This document shows positions 44,311 through 51,975 of a DNA stretch of 64,000 nt, piece after piece (the first letter of the stretch is position 1; each line of letters starts with the position of its first letter). The DNA comes from Vibrio sp. Hep-1b-8. Lineage in GTDB: Bacteria; Pseudomonadota; Gammaproteobacteria; Enterobacterales; Vibrionaceae. The DNA is taken from contig NZ_QEWN01000108.1 of assembly GCF_006124995.1 (NCBI RefSeq), positions 1-64,000 on the forward strand, in the 5' to 3' direction. Below the pieces are notes generated by a model. The model did not search any database and was not told where the DNA came from. It saw only the letters and a program-made list of their open reading frames with translations. The position numbers were made by a program, and so were the translations under genes.

Positions 44311-44879
44311 ACTTTTCCTCCATTGCCACCGTTGGCGATATCTAATGCATAAGCCACTGATTGAGTATAATAGGCGGGTGCCTCATTCCAAGTAGGCAGT
44401 GCCGCTGAGTGATTAATTGCGCCTGCAACGGCTTTTGCATAGAGAAATGGATCTGGCATGACAGCGGGCAGATCGGGGGCGACAATACTGCCTGAACCAT
44501 TCCAAAAAACGGCTTGAGCTAGCCAAGATGGCCCACAGTTAAGCTCCAGTCGATTGGATAATAGCTCGGCTTTGCGCCTAAGTTCTTCAGCAGGTGATTG
44601 AACCCATTGCTGGGCTGTTTGAATGCATTGGAGCTGGGTAGGGTTCCAAACATCTTGGCGTAGTTGAAGACAAAGACTCGCCCACCATACCGCTTCACGG
44701 ACAGGCAGCGCATGAGCAAGAAACTGGATCAAGTCGTTAAATAGCTGCGCTTGCTGTAAGGCTTCTAGTGCCTGTGAAACGGACATCTCTGGATCGAGCT
44801 GTTGTTGTGCTTCTTCGGAAGCTTTAAACCTTGGTAGTATTTGGCCACAGGTTTGGTAAGGGATTTTTTTATAGTTCAT
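44307..44879 (-). CDS. DUF6931-like T6SS accessory protein
   Basis: The product is 190 residues, helical and soluble. The middle contains HALPVREAVWWASLCLQL and the C terminus has FYAKAVAGAINHS-like helices; the whole resembles the DUF6931 group often encoded beside vgrG and PAAR genes. Such a protein could be a loading adaptor for VgrG or PAAR, but that is an inference from position. Both its ends overlap the neighbouring vgrG and PAAR genes. Confidence 0.6.
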   Translation of the reverse strand: MNYKKIPYQTCGQILPRFKASEEAQQQLDPEMSVSQALEALQQAQLFNDLIQFLAHALPVREAVWWASLCLQLRQDVWNPTQLQCIQTAQQWVQSPAEELRRKAELLSNRLELNCGPSWLAQAVFWNGSGSIVAPDLPAVMPDPFLYAKAVAGAINHSAALPTWNEAPAYYTQSVAYALDIANGGNGGKV

Positions 44880-46861
44880 TAGTTTACCTTAACAATGGCG
44901 CCTTTAACTTCGCCCATAACGCCGCCATCGAATGTTGCCTTGAGCCCAGATTTAAACTCTGCACTCAACGACCCTTCTGCCGATAACGTGGTGTCGGCTT
45001 TGATCGATACGCTCATACCTTTGATCGAATTTGAACTCGTTGCTTGTAAAGCGGTTGTCGCTCCTGTGATTTTGTTAGCTGAGGTCGCTTTACTTGTCAC
45101 ATTAGTGCCTTGAAGATTAAGAGCGCTGCTGGCTTTTATGTCGATGTTGCTCGCTTCGATGCTAATGGATGATGACGTAATCGATATCTTGCTAGAACCG
45201 ACTTTGAGGTCGATGCTGTCATCCGCTTCGATGGTGATGGTTTTCGCTTTATTACTCAGCGCCTTAGCTACGGTGAGGCTGTAGTTATCTTCGGTCGATA
45301 TCGCCATCTGTTTGGTGACTTTCTGTGCCAACTTACCTTTCACCGTTTCAGTATGATTGTTTTCCACTTCTTGAGTGATGTCCTTGGCCGCATGCAGATA
45401 AATCAGCTCATTATCTTTGTTGTCATCGAAATAGAGTTCGTTCGATTGACCGGACAGCTTGGTTTTAATCCCACTTTTCGTTGAATTTGATTCTTTGTAC
45501 GGCGGAGCATTCTTGCTGTTATAGACGCTACCAGTAATGATCGGCTGGTCTGGATCGCCATCGATAAACGAGACGAGAACTTCTTGACCAGTGCGAGGGA
45601 TAAACTGGGCTCCGTAGCCGCTTCCTGCCATCATCTGTGCAACGCGAACGTAGCAACTGGTTTTATCACCGCTTGCTTCCGTATCCCATTGAAACTGGAT
45701 TCTGACTCGGCCTTGCTCATCTTGGTTTATCTCTCCGACTGTAGATCCTGCGACGATCGCGCTCTGCATCCCATGAACCCGTTGTTTTTCGACTGGATTT
45801 GGATAGTAGGTTGTTGCTTTTGGAACGGCGGTAATCGTGCTACTGCACGTTACATCCGAAGAGTAACGGGTCGTAACCGAAATAACCGAATAATCGTCAA
45901 GCTGAGATTTATCGAGATGACTGGACAGAGAAAACCACGTCGCTATGTCGAATAAGTCGTGTTTCGCTGTCGATTCAATGGTTTGATAGTTTTGTTGCAG
46001 ATGCTCAATCCTGCGTTTTGCTAGGTTGCTGGCTAAATCGGTTTTATCTCCTGAGATCCCTAAAGGCGGATAGTGTCGATTCGCCAACTTAGTGTTGTTA
46101 GCAATGGAATGAGTGCTTTTTTGAGCTTTACTCGTCACGAATTTAGTTTGAGTGTAATCGTAGGCGGTTAATTCAATACTCGCGCCGTGAAATGCCAGTG
46201 CAGGTGCCCAAGTATCAAGTAGTGGCAATGAACCTGAAGGGGTTTCTGCCATATCAAACTTCGCATTGTCAGCTTTATCGAAAGGGGACTGCGCATCTTG
46301 CAGTACTAGGGTGTGTTCAGTCGCTGAGTGAGTAAAGTAGTAATGGATACCTTCCTCTGCCAGCAAACGTGTGACGAAATCGAAATCAGATTCATTGTAC
46401 TGAAGACAATATTCGCGTTTGGTAGAAGGCATCTTGGCGATTTTATAGCAACCTTTGAACCCCGCATTGTCGAAGATGTCACTGACTATCTCTTTGGTTG
46501 ACTGATTTTGGTATACACGAAAAGCATGAGTGTGTTTTAGAAGATCTAACCATGGACTGAGCGTTATCTGATAAACCGCGTATTGCAGGTTGCTATCCAT
46601 ACCCTGATTTTCAATACGCGTCACAATGCCATTGTACGATCGTGACAAGGTTGAACTGCCCGTAAGGTTTGAATAGCGATTGATTGTCAATAACTGACCC
46701 AACTGGCTTTGAGCATCAAAATTACTGGAAATAAGTGTCGCTGTGATTGAAAACGATTGTGACAAAGATTGAGTCACGGAAAATTGGCTGATGGTATGTT
46801 GTTGGCCTTTGTAATCTTTGGCGGATATCGGGCTAGCAGATGCCGAATATTTTTCAGCCAT
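44879..46861 (-). CDS. vgrG: T6SS spike protein VgrG
   Basis: The product is 660 residues from the ATG at 46861 (MAEKYSAS), preceded by AAAGGACG; the frame is open to 46915. The gp27-like part includes YCLQYNESDFDFVTRLLAEEGIHYYF, then GIVTRIEN, and the gp5-like OB and needle repeats follow, with RVRIQFQWD, VRVAQMMAGSGYGAQFIPRTGQEVLVSF and the GDPDQPIITGSVYN signature. The C terminus ends in a normal beta-helix needle with no effector extension. It is the first gene of the operon vgrG-DUF6931-PAAR. Confidence 0.96.
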   Translation of the reverse strand: MAEKYSASASPISAKDYKGQQHTISQFSVTQSLSQSFSITATLISSNFDAQSQLGQLLTINRYSNLTGSSTLSRSYNGIVTRIENQGMDSNLQYAVYQITLSPWLDLLKHTHAFRVYQNQSTKEIVSDIFDNAGFKGCYKIAKMPSTKREYCLQYNESDFDFVTRLLAEEGIHYYFTHSATEHTLVLQDAQSPFDKADNAKFDMAETPSGSLPLLDTWAPALAFHGASIELTAYDYTQTKFVTSKAQKSTHSIANNTKLANRHYPPLGISGDKTDLASNLAKRRIEHLQQNYQTIESTAKHDLFDIATWFSLSSHLDKSQLDDYSVISVTTRYSSDVTCSSTITAVPKATTYYPNPVEKQRVHGMQSAIVAGSTVGEINQDEQGRVRIQFQWDTEASGDKTSCYVRVAQMMAGSGYGAQFIPRTGQEVLVSFIDGDPDQPIITGSVYNSKNAPPYKESNSTKSGIKTKLSGQSNELYFDDNKDNELIYLHAAKDITQEVENNHTETVKGKLAQKVTKQMAISTEDNYSLTVAKALSNKAKTITIEADDSIDLKVGSSKISITSSSISIEASNIDIKASSALNLQGTNVTSKATSANKITGATTALQATSSNSIKGMSVSIKADTTLSAEGSLSAEFKSGLKATFDGGVMGEVKGAIVKVN

Positions 46862-46984
46862 AACACGTCCTTTAAACTGACTTCTTCGCGTCGAAATAAA
46901 CGTATTTCGAAACAATGGGTTGTGATATGTGTTAATAATGTATTAAAAAGTAGCAGGATTTTATTATTAAATAAATTAAATTCG

Positions 46985-47023
46985 CTATGATTTATAAATC
47001 ACATAACTATTGGGGAGAGTGTA
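46985..47023 (+). promoter_or_regulatory. Promoter region and RBS of the plus-strand T6SS-linked gene
   Basis: The 108-base gap between vgrG and the divergent plus-strand gene is very AT-rich. A TATGAT motif at about 46986 resembles a -10 box, and GGGGAGAG lies 6-13 bases before the ATG at 47024. An H-NS-type silencer is possible but is not shown. Confidence 0.35.
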
Positions 47024-47926
47024 ATGGCTAGTGCTGATGCAAAGAACATGGCAAAAGAGTTTTTAAACCATGTCGAGAAAGAAAGTGCTACTTACCATAA
47101 AAGTTGGGCTAGAAAGTTTGGTAACAAATATCAGTCAGCTAAAAATTGGGTTAAGCGTGACAAAAAAATGGTCGCCATGGACGTGGTGCAGCAAGGCATT
47201 AAAACGGGCATTGGTCTGATTCCTTTTCCTGGCAGTAAAGAAGGGGCTGCTATGTTGGAATCAGCGGGGGGCGCTGCGTTAAAAGCGGCTTCGCGTAAAG
47301 CTTGGGAAGAGGGTTCAAAGAAGGGGGTTAAGACACTGCTTTCAAAGAAAATCGAAGAAGCACGTAAGCAGTTGAAAGTGAATCCCGTCGGTAAAGTAGA
47401 TCACCAAGTGTTTGTAAACTCGGCGCAAAAACGTGATCAAAAAATGCACGCTATTCGTAAACTAGTGAAGTACGAGATTAAGTTATTACCTAAGAAAGCG
47501 GATGAAATGAGTTTAAGGCTATTTAAGCTCAAAGAGGCGATCAACTCATCGAGAAAAAAACTTTCGCAGACTATTATCAGCATGGATTCCAGTGAAGATG
47601 CGACGTTGGAAAGAATGCAGGCATGGGCTGAATACTTTACTGCTGTTCAAGAAGTACAGCACTATCAAGACAAGTTGCGTGAAACCTTGGTGCATGTCCA
47701 AGAAATAACCAAAGACGTTGAGTGGTTCTTGGCATCCAGTGAAGCGGCAACGGAGCAGATGACCGCGGAAAACCTACCGAAACTTGAAGAGGCGTTTGAT
47801 CAAATAAGAAGAGGTTACGGCAACATAAACTCACTCAAGCAATTGCAGAATATGATGCTAGAGAAAAACTTAATTGACTCTGGCTTGATCGACCCAAGCA
47901 TGGCGAAGTACAAGTATTCTGTGTAG
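47024..47926 (+). CDS. T6SS-linked helical protein, unknown function
   Basis: The product is 300 residues and mostly helical. The N-terminal 60 residues are basic, followed by a small-residue, moderately hydrophobic stretch (GIGLIPFPGSKEGAAMLESAGGAALKAA, about 65-95). Long charged helices cover the rest. There is no signal peptide and no domain I know. It is divergent from vgrG, with its own terminator, and convergent with a lipoprotein gene. Position beside vgrG makes it a candidate effector or chaperone, while the helical pattern argues for a structural or adaptor role. It is a hypothetical protein. Confidence 0.7.
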   Translation: MASADAKNMAKEFLNHVEKESATYHKSWARKFGNKYQSAKNWVKRDKKMVAMDVVQQGIKTGIGLIPFPGSKEGAAMLESAGGAALKAASRKAWEEGSKKGVKTLLSKKIEEARKQLKVNPVGKVDHQVFVNSAQKRDQKMHAIRKLVKYEIKLLPKKADEMSLRLFKLKEAINSSRKKLSQTIISMDSSEDATLERMQAWAEYFTAVQEVQHYQDKLRETLVHVQEITKDVEWFLASSEAATEQMTAENLPKLEEAFDQIRRGYGNINSLKQLQNMMLEKNLIDSGLIDPSMAKYKYSV

Positions 47927-47946
47927 TGATGACTTCAGTTACAGAA

Positions 47947-47975
47947 AAACCGCATCACGGGATGCGGTTTTTTTT
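47947..47975. terminator. Bidirectional terminator between the 300-residue gene and the lipoprotein gene
   Basis: AAACCGCATC-ACGG-GATGCGGTTT is a perfect 10-bp stem with a tetraloop, with T-runs on both sides. It ends the plus-strand gene and the convergent lipoprotein gene. Confidence 0.92.
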
Positions 47976-47993
47976 CATATTAACCACGATAGT

Positions 47994-48791
47994 TTATCGG
48001 CTATCAACCACTAGTAGTTTGGCTGTGCGATAAGCGAAAGCCATGCTTTCCACTTCGTTTGGTCGCTGGATGAGATGATCGACAGAAGGAAGCACGATAA
48101 AGAACACCAGTGGTTCTGGATAGATGTACTTCCACGTATGGTCACTAGAGGACTTTTTGTATGCCTTGAGATTGATGGTCAGTACCAATTGTTCAGGGGC
48201 GAGTCTACTGCCTTTAAATTTACCCAGCTCGTGAACGGCTCCCCACAGAGAGTCTAATGAACGCTCATGGGTACTCTTGAGAAACATCTCTAACTGTAAT
48301 GTATCCTGTTCATTCTGTTTTATTGTACTATTGCGTTGGGTGAAACGTAGTCCTTGTTGAAAAGGGAGGTAATCTAGGGAATTGTCGACAATCTGATTTT
48401 GCTGTGGGCATAGCTGAACAGAATCGCTGGCTTGTTGGCTTGCATAAAGTTCACAACTGAACTGTTTGATTATCTCTTCTAAAGCTAGATGAAATTGCTC
48501 ACTTTTTAGATCTTCTACCGTCACCGCTTGGTTTTCTATCGCTTCAGCGAAGACCTGCTCGAAAGACTGATTCACACTGTGTTTGTCTTCAACCAGCACG
48601 AACTCGTTATGCACAATCGCCGCTTTGAGCACATTGTTCGATTCGATAACAGTGATGTCATCATCTGAGTACGTTACGTCTCGTATCTGGGGATAGTAGG
48701 GCTGACGTTCTGCTGGAGAAAACATCGAGCAACCAGCCAAAGTAACTACTGTTAACCCTAATAGTATGGTTTGAACCTTACCAACGCGCAT
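47994..48791 (-). CDS. Lipoprotein, T6SS-adjacent, unknown function
   Basis: The product is 265 residues with a lipobox LAGC near residue 21. The mature part has a Tyr/Asp-rich start (YYPQIRDVTYSDDDITV), a helical middle with FSCELYASQQ, and a C-terminal beta-rich region (YPEPLVFFIVLPSVDHLIQRPNEVES). I do not recognise the family. It could be a periplasmic immunity or accessory protein for the neighbouring T6SS, or unrelated. The promoter side faces the prp regulator gene. Confidence 0.75.
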   Translation of the reverse strand: MRVGKVQTILLGLTVVTLAGCSMFSPAERQPYYPQIRDVTYSDDDITVIESNNVLKAAIVHNEFVLVEDKHSVNQSFEQVFAEAIENQAVTVEDLKSEQFHLALEEIIKQFSCELYASQQASDSVQLCPQQNQIVDNSLDYLPFQQGLRFTQRNSTIKQNEQDTLQLEMFLKSTHERSLDSLWGAVHELGKFKGSRLAPEQLVLTINLKAYKKSSSDHTWKYIYPEPLVFFIVLPSVDHLIQRPNEVESMAFAYRTAKLLVVDSR

Positions 48792-48958
48792 AAGCCTTTG
48801 TCGTTATTTATTGGTGAATGTATCTAGGATACTAATTGTATACTGACTGAGAGTCATTGATATCATTGCAATAATGTTGCCCTAGGTCACATCACCGTTT
48901 TTCTTTGCCTTTGTGTGCTTATCTCATTACTGGCATTTAGCCTACTACCTTAGTCTAA

Positions 48959-48989
48959 ATTGTCGACAATCTGTTTGATTGTCGACAAT
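48959..48989. promoter_or_regulatory. Tandem palindromic operators upstream of the GntR/prp operon
   Basis: Two perfect copies of the 12-base palindrome ATTGTCGACAAT lie at 48959-48970 and 48978-48989, 19 bases centre to centre. A TATAAT box at 48989-48994 overlaps the edge of the second copy. An imperfect third copy, ATTGTAGACAGT (10 of 12), lies at 49021-49032 before the gene. The site suits autoregulation by the GntR/FCD protein and control of the prp operon. Confidence 0.82.
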
Positions 48990-49020
48990 ATAATGGTCTA
49001 TTTTAATTCTGTACCAACAA

Positions 49021-49032
49021 ATTGTAGACAGT
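49021..49032. promoter_or_regulatory. Imperfect third operator copy
   Basis: ATTGTAGACAGT differs from ATTGTCGACAAT at two positions. It lies in the leader of the GntR gene, 30 bases upstream of the preferred start codon, and may add cooperative repression. Confidence 0.5.
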
Positions 49033-49061
49033 CTGCTGTCGTTAGCGTGAGTAATTCAGAT

Positions 49062-49757
49062 ATGAACCTAGAACTTAAATCTCGTCGTAAAGAAGGCGCG
49101 GCCGAAAAAGAGAATACTAAGTCTGAGACGCTGACAGAGTCTTTGGTCGAGGCGATAGTCAATGGCGATATTGCACCAGGCAGTAAAATCTCTGAGCCGG
49201 AACTGGCAAAGAGTTATCAAGTTAGCCGTGGCCCGTTGCGTGAAGCGATCATGCGCCTTGAGGGATTAGGTTTGATTGAGCGCATTCCTCATGTCGGTGC
49301 TCGTGTGATTACCTTCTCTCCCGAAAAACTTATCGAGCTCTATTCAGTGCGAGAAGCTCTAGAAGGGATGGCAGCTCGTTTAGCCGCTAGACATATTACT
49401 ACTGAAGAGTTGGCGGGCCTTGAAGCCGTTTTGTCGACACATTCAAATCATATTGATGAAGTCGAAGGCGCGTCCTATTTTCACCAGCACGGTGATTTCG
49501 ACTTTCACTACCGAATCATTTTAGCCAGTCGCAACAGCCAGTTGATCTCGTTGCTATGCGATGAGCTATACCACTTACTGCGCATGTACCGCTATCAGTC
49601 ACCGCGAGCACAGTCTCGTCCGGTAGAAGCGTTGGATGAGCACAAATACATTTTACAGGCGATCCGTAACCGTGATGAAGAGTTGGCTGAAATGCTAATG
49701 CGTCGTCATATTTCTGGAAGCCGCACACTGATTGAACAACAAATCCTAAGGGACTAG
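49062..49757 (+). CDS. GntR/FadR (FCD) family regulator of the prp operon
   Basis: The product is 231 residues from the ATG at 49062; the frame is open upstream to 48960, but that would put the operators inside the coding region. An N-terminal winged helix (about 20-85, with [32 protein letters not shown]) is followed by a C-terminal FCD ligand domain (about 100-225) that contains a DFDFHYRII metal-site pattern. It is the first gene before prpB and probably senses a methylcitrate-cycle intermediate. Vibrios use a GntR protein here rather than the sigma-54 type PrpR. Confidence 0.88.
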   Translation: MNLELKSRRKEGAAEKENTKSETLTESLVEAIVNGDIAPGSKISEPELAKSYQVSRGPLREAIMRLEGLGLIERIPHVGARVITFSPEKLIELYSVREALEGMAARLAARHITTEELAGLEAVLSTHSNHIDEVEGASYFHQHGDFDFHYRIILASRNSQLISLLCDELYHLLRMYRYQSPRAQSRPVEALDEHKYILQAIRNRDEELAEMLMRRHISGSRTLIEQQILRD

Positions 49758-49768
49758 AGGAAACAGTC

Positions 49769-50664
49769 ATGAGTTTATCTCAAGGGGCGAAGTTCAGACT
49801 TGCCGTCGAGCAAAATAACCCACTTCAAATCGTCGGAACGATTAATCCGTACTGCGCCATGATGGCGAAAAACTTAGGTCATCAGGCGATTTACTTGTCA
49901 GGTGGCGGTATCGCCAATGCTTCGTATGGTTTGCCTGATCTGGGTATCACCACTCTAAACGATGTTTTGGTTGATGTAGAGCGTATTACAAACGCATGCG
50001 ACTTACCGTTACTGGTTGATATCGATACCGGTTTTGGTGGAGCGTTTAACATCGCGCGTACCATCAAAGCGATGGAGAAGGTCGGTGCTGGTGCGGTACA
50101 TATGGAAGACCAAGTTGCTCAAAAGCGTTGTGGTCACAGACCGAATAAAGCGATCGTTAGCCAGCAGGAGATGGTCGACCGAGTCAAAGCGGCCGTTGAC
50201 GCTCGCAACGATGAAAGCTTTGTCATCATGGCACGCACCGACGCCTTGGCTGTTGAAGGTATCGACAGTGCGATAGAGCGTGCTATCGCTTGTGTGGAAG
50301 CTGGGGCGGATATGATTTTCCCCGAGGCGATGAACAAACTAGAGCAGTACGTTCAGTTTTCTCAAGCTTTAGAGCAGGCGACGGGCAGACATGTTCCAAT
50401 CCTGGCAACATTACTGAATTTGGCCAAACGCCTTTGTATGGTTGTGAAGAGCTGGCTAAGTCGCGAGTGGATATGGTGCTTTACCCGTTAAGTGCGTTCC
50501 GAGCGATGAACAAGGCGGCGGAAACCGTCTACAAACACTTGTTGGAAGTAGGGAACCAAGAAGCGCTCACGGAATCCATGCAGACGCGCAAAGAGCTCTA
50601 TGCTCACCTCAAATATCACGATTATGAAGATAAGCTGGATCAGCTATTTTCAGAAGGAAAATAA
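49769..50664 (+). pseudogene. prpB: 2-methylisocitrate lyase PrpB, frameshifted
   Basis: PrpB cleaves 2-methylisocitrate to pyruvate and succinate. The first 213 codons or so are normal, with the DIDTGFGG segment, the active-site KRCGHRPNK and the FPEAM block. At about 50407, where the family reads PILANITEFG, one A is missing: GCA-AC-ATT should be GCA-AAC-ATT. The frame then runs to a false stop at 50491. The true C-terminal part continues in another frame ([10 protein letters not shown] ... [18 protein letters not shown] ... LDQLFSEGK) to 50664. The full protein would be about 298 residues, matching the family. Confidence 0.92.
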
Positions 50665-50716
50665 TCACTCGGAAGCCCAGGAAAACGAATTCGGAATTAA
50701 TCCAATAACGTGAAAT

Positions 50717-50758
50717 CGTCGGCTATCAAATCGCTCCGCTAAAGAGAGCAGTAGCCGA
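50717..50758 (+). other. Leader hairpin before prpC
   Basis: TCGGCTA (50719-50725) and TAGCCGA (50751-50757) can pair in the short gap before prpC, with an inner GCTC/GAGAGC-like element. It may affect mRNA processing or translation of prpC, but the loop is long, so stability is modest. Confidence 0.3.
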
Positions 50759-50775
50759 TGGAAAAGGAGTTCAAA

Positions 50776-51918
50776 ATGTCTCAAGCATCAAACAAAACAG
50801 CAGAGTTAGGCGGCGCAGGCCTACGTGGTCAGAGCGCAGGTAGCACGGCTTTGTGTACTGTCGGAAAAACCGGAACAGGATTGACGTATCGTGGTTACGA
50901 CATTACCGACCTAGCTAACAATGCGCAGTTCGAAGAAGTTGCACACTTATTGTTACGCGGTCACCTTCCAACTCAAACAGAACTGGATAAATACAAAACA
51001 CGCCTCATCAGTTTACGTGGCCTGCCAGCAGAACTAAAGCAGGCACTGGAGTTGATCCCAGCCTCTGCGCATCCGATGGATGTTATGCGCACAGGTTGTT
51101 CTGTGCTGGGCAACTTGGAGCAAGAAACCAGCTTTGATGAGCAGGTTGCTGCGACAGAACGTATGCTAGCGCTGTTTCCTGCCATTATTTGTTACTGGTA
51201 TCGCTTTAGTCACGACGGTGTGCGCATAGACACGGCAGATCAGTCTGAGACTTGTATCGGTGGCTACTTCCTTAAAATGTTGACAGATAAAACACCCACA
51301 GACATGCACAAGCAGGTGATGCACTGCTCATTGATTTTATATGCAGAGCATGAGTTCAATGCGTCGACGTTTGCGGCGCGGGTGTGTGCATCAACATTGT
51401 CCGATTTGCATTCATGTATTACGGCGGCTATCGGCACATTGCGTGGGCCACTTCACGGTGGTGCGAATGAAGCGGCTATGGAGATGATTGAGGATTGGCA
51501 AACGCCTGATGAAGCTGAAGCTAATATCATGCAGATGCTAGCCAATAAGGACAAGATCATGGGCTTTGGTCATGCGATCTACCGTGAGAGTGACCCTCGT
51601 AACGCACTGATCAAACGTTGGTCAAAAGAGCTCTCACAGGCTGTGGGCGATACTCATTTGTACGCGGTTTCCGAGCGCGTAGAAGCGGTAATGAAGCGCG
51701 AGAAAGGATTATTCTGTAATGCAGATTTCTTCCATGCTTCGGCGTACCACTTTATGGACATCCCAACCAAACTGTTTACGCCAATCTTTGTGATGAGCCG
51801 TTTAACTGGCTGGGCAGCGCATGTTTACGAACAGCGTGCAAACAACCGCATCATCCGTCCGAGCGCGGATTATACAGGCCCTGATCATCAAGATTGGGTA
51901 CCAATCGAAAACAGGTAA
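50776..51918 (+). CDS. prpC: 2-methylcitrate synthase PrpC
   Basis: The product is 380 residues from the ATG at 50776 (MSQASNK), which has AAGGAG at ideal distance; an ATG at 50758 is in frame upstream. Citrate-synthase features are present: the LLLRGHLP and HPMDVMRT segments, the catalytic His in GPLHGGANEAAMEM, the GFGHAIYRESDPR block and the C-terminal His/Arg region. It joins propionyl-CoA and oxaloacetate to form 2-methylcitrate. It is the second enzyme gene of the prp operon. Confidence 0.95.
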   Translation: MSQASNKTAELGGAGLRGQSAGSTALCTVGKTGTGLTYRGYDITDLANNAQFEEVAHLLLRGHLPTQTELDKYKTRLISLRGLPAELKQALELIPASAHPMDVMRTGCSVLGNLEQETSFDEQVAATERMLALFPAIICYWYRFSHDGVRIDTADQSETCIGGYFLKMLTDKTPTDMHKQVMHCSLILYAEHEFNASTFAARVCASTLSDLHSCITAAIGTLRGPLHGGANEAAMEMIEDWQTPDEAEANIMQMLANKDKIMGFGHAIYRESDPRNALIKRWSKELSQAVGDTHLYAVSERVEAVMKREKGLFCNADFFHASAYHFMDIPTKLFTPIFVMSRLTGWAAHVYEQRANNRIIRPSADYTGPDHQDWVPIENR

Positions 51919-51926
51919 CCCCACAA

Positions 51927-51953
51927 AAACTGCTCCCTCGCAGTTTGAGGGAG
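51927..51953 (+). other. Overlapping alternative hairpins between prpC and acnD
   Basis: Four consecutive segments read AAACTGC, TCCCTC, GCAGTTT and GAGGGA. The first pairs with the third and the second with the fourth, so two 6-7 bp hairpins share sequence and exclude each other. There is no linker between segments, so a full pseudoknot cannot form easily. No T-tract follows. It may be a small RNA switch, or an mRNA-end element. Confidence 0.5.
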
Positions 51954-51975
51954 TGAAGAAAAACGATTTACCTGA

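Noticed and set aside
46916..47023. Possible horizontal-transfer boundary in the very AT-rich gap by vgrG
   Set aside because: Low GC alone is common in divergent promoters and the flanking genes belong to the same system, so no boundary was called.
50290..50664. Separate 124-codon gene at the end of prpB
   Set aside because: Its sequence is the missing C terminus of PrpB in another frame, so it is explained by a one-base deletion rather than by a new gene.
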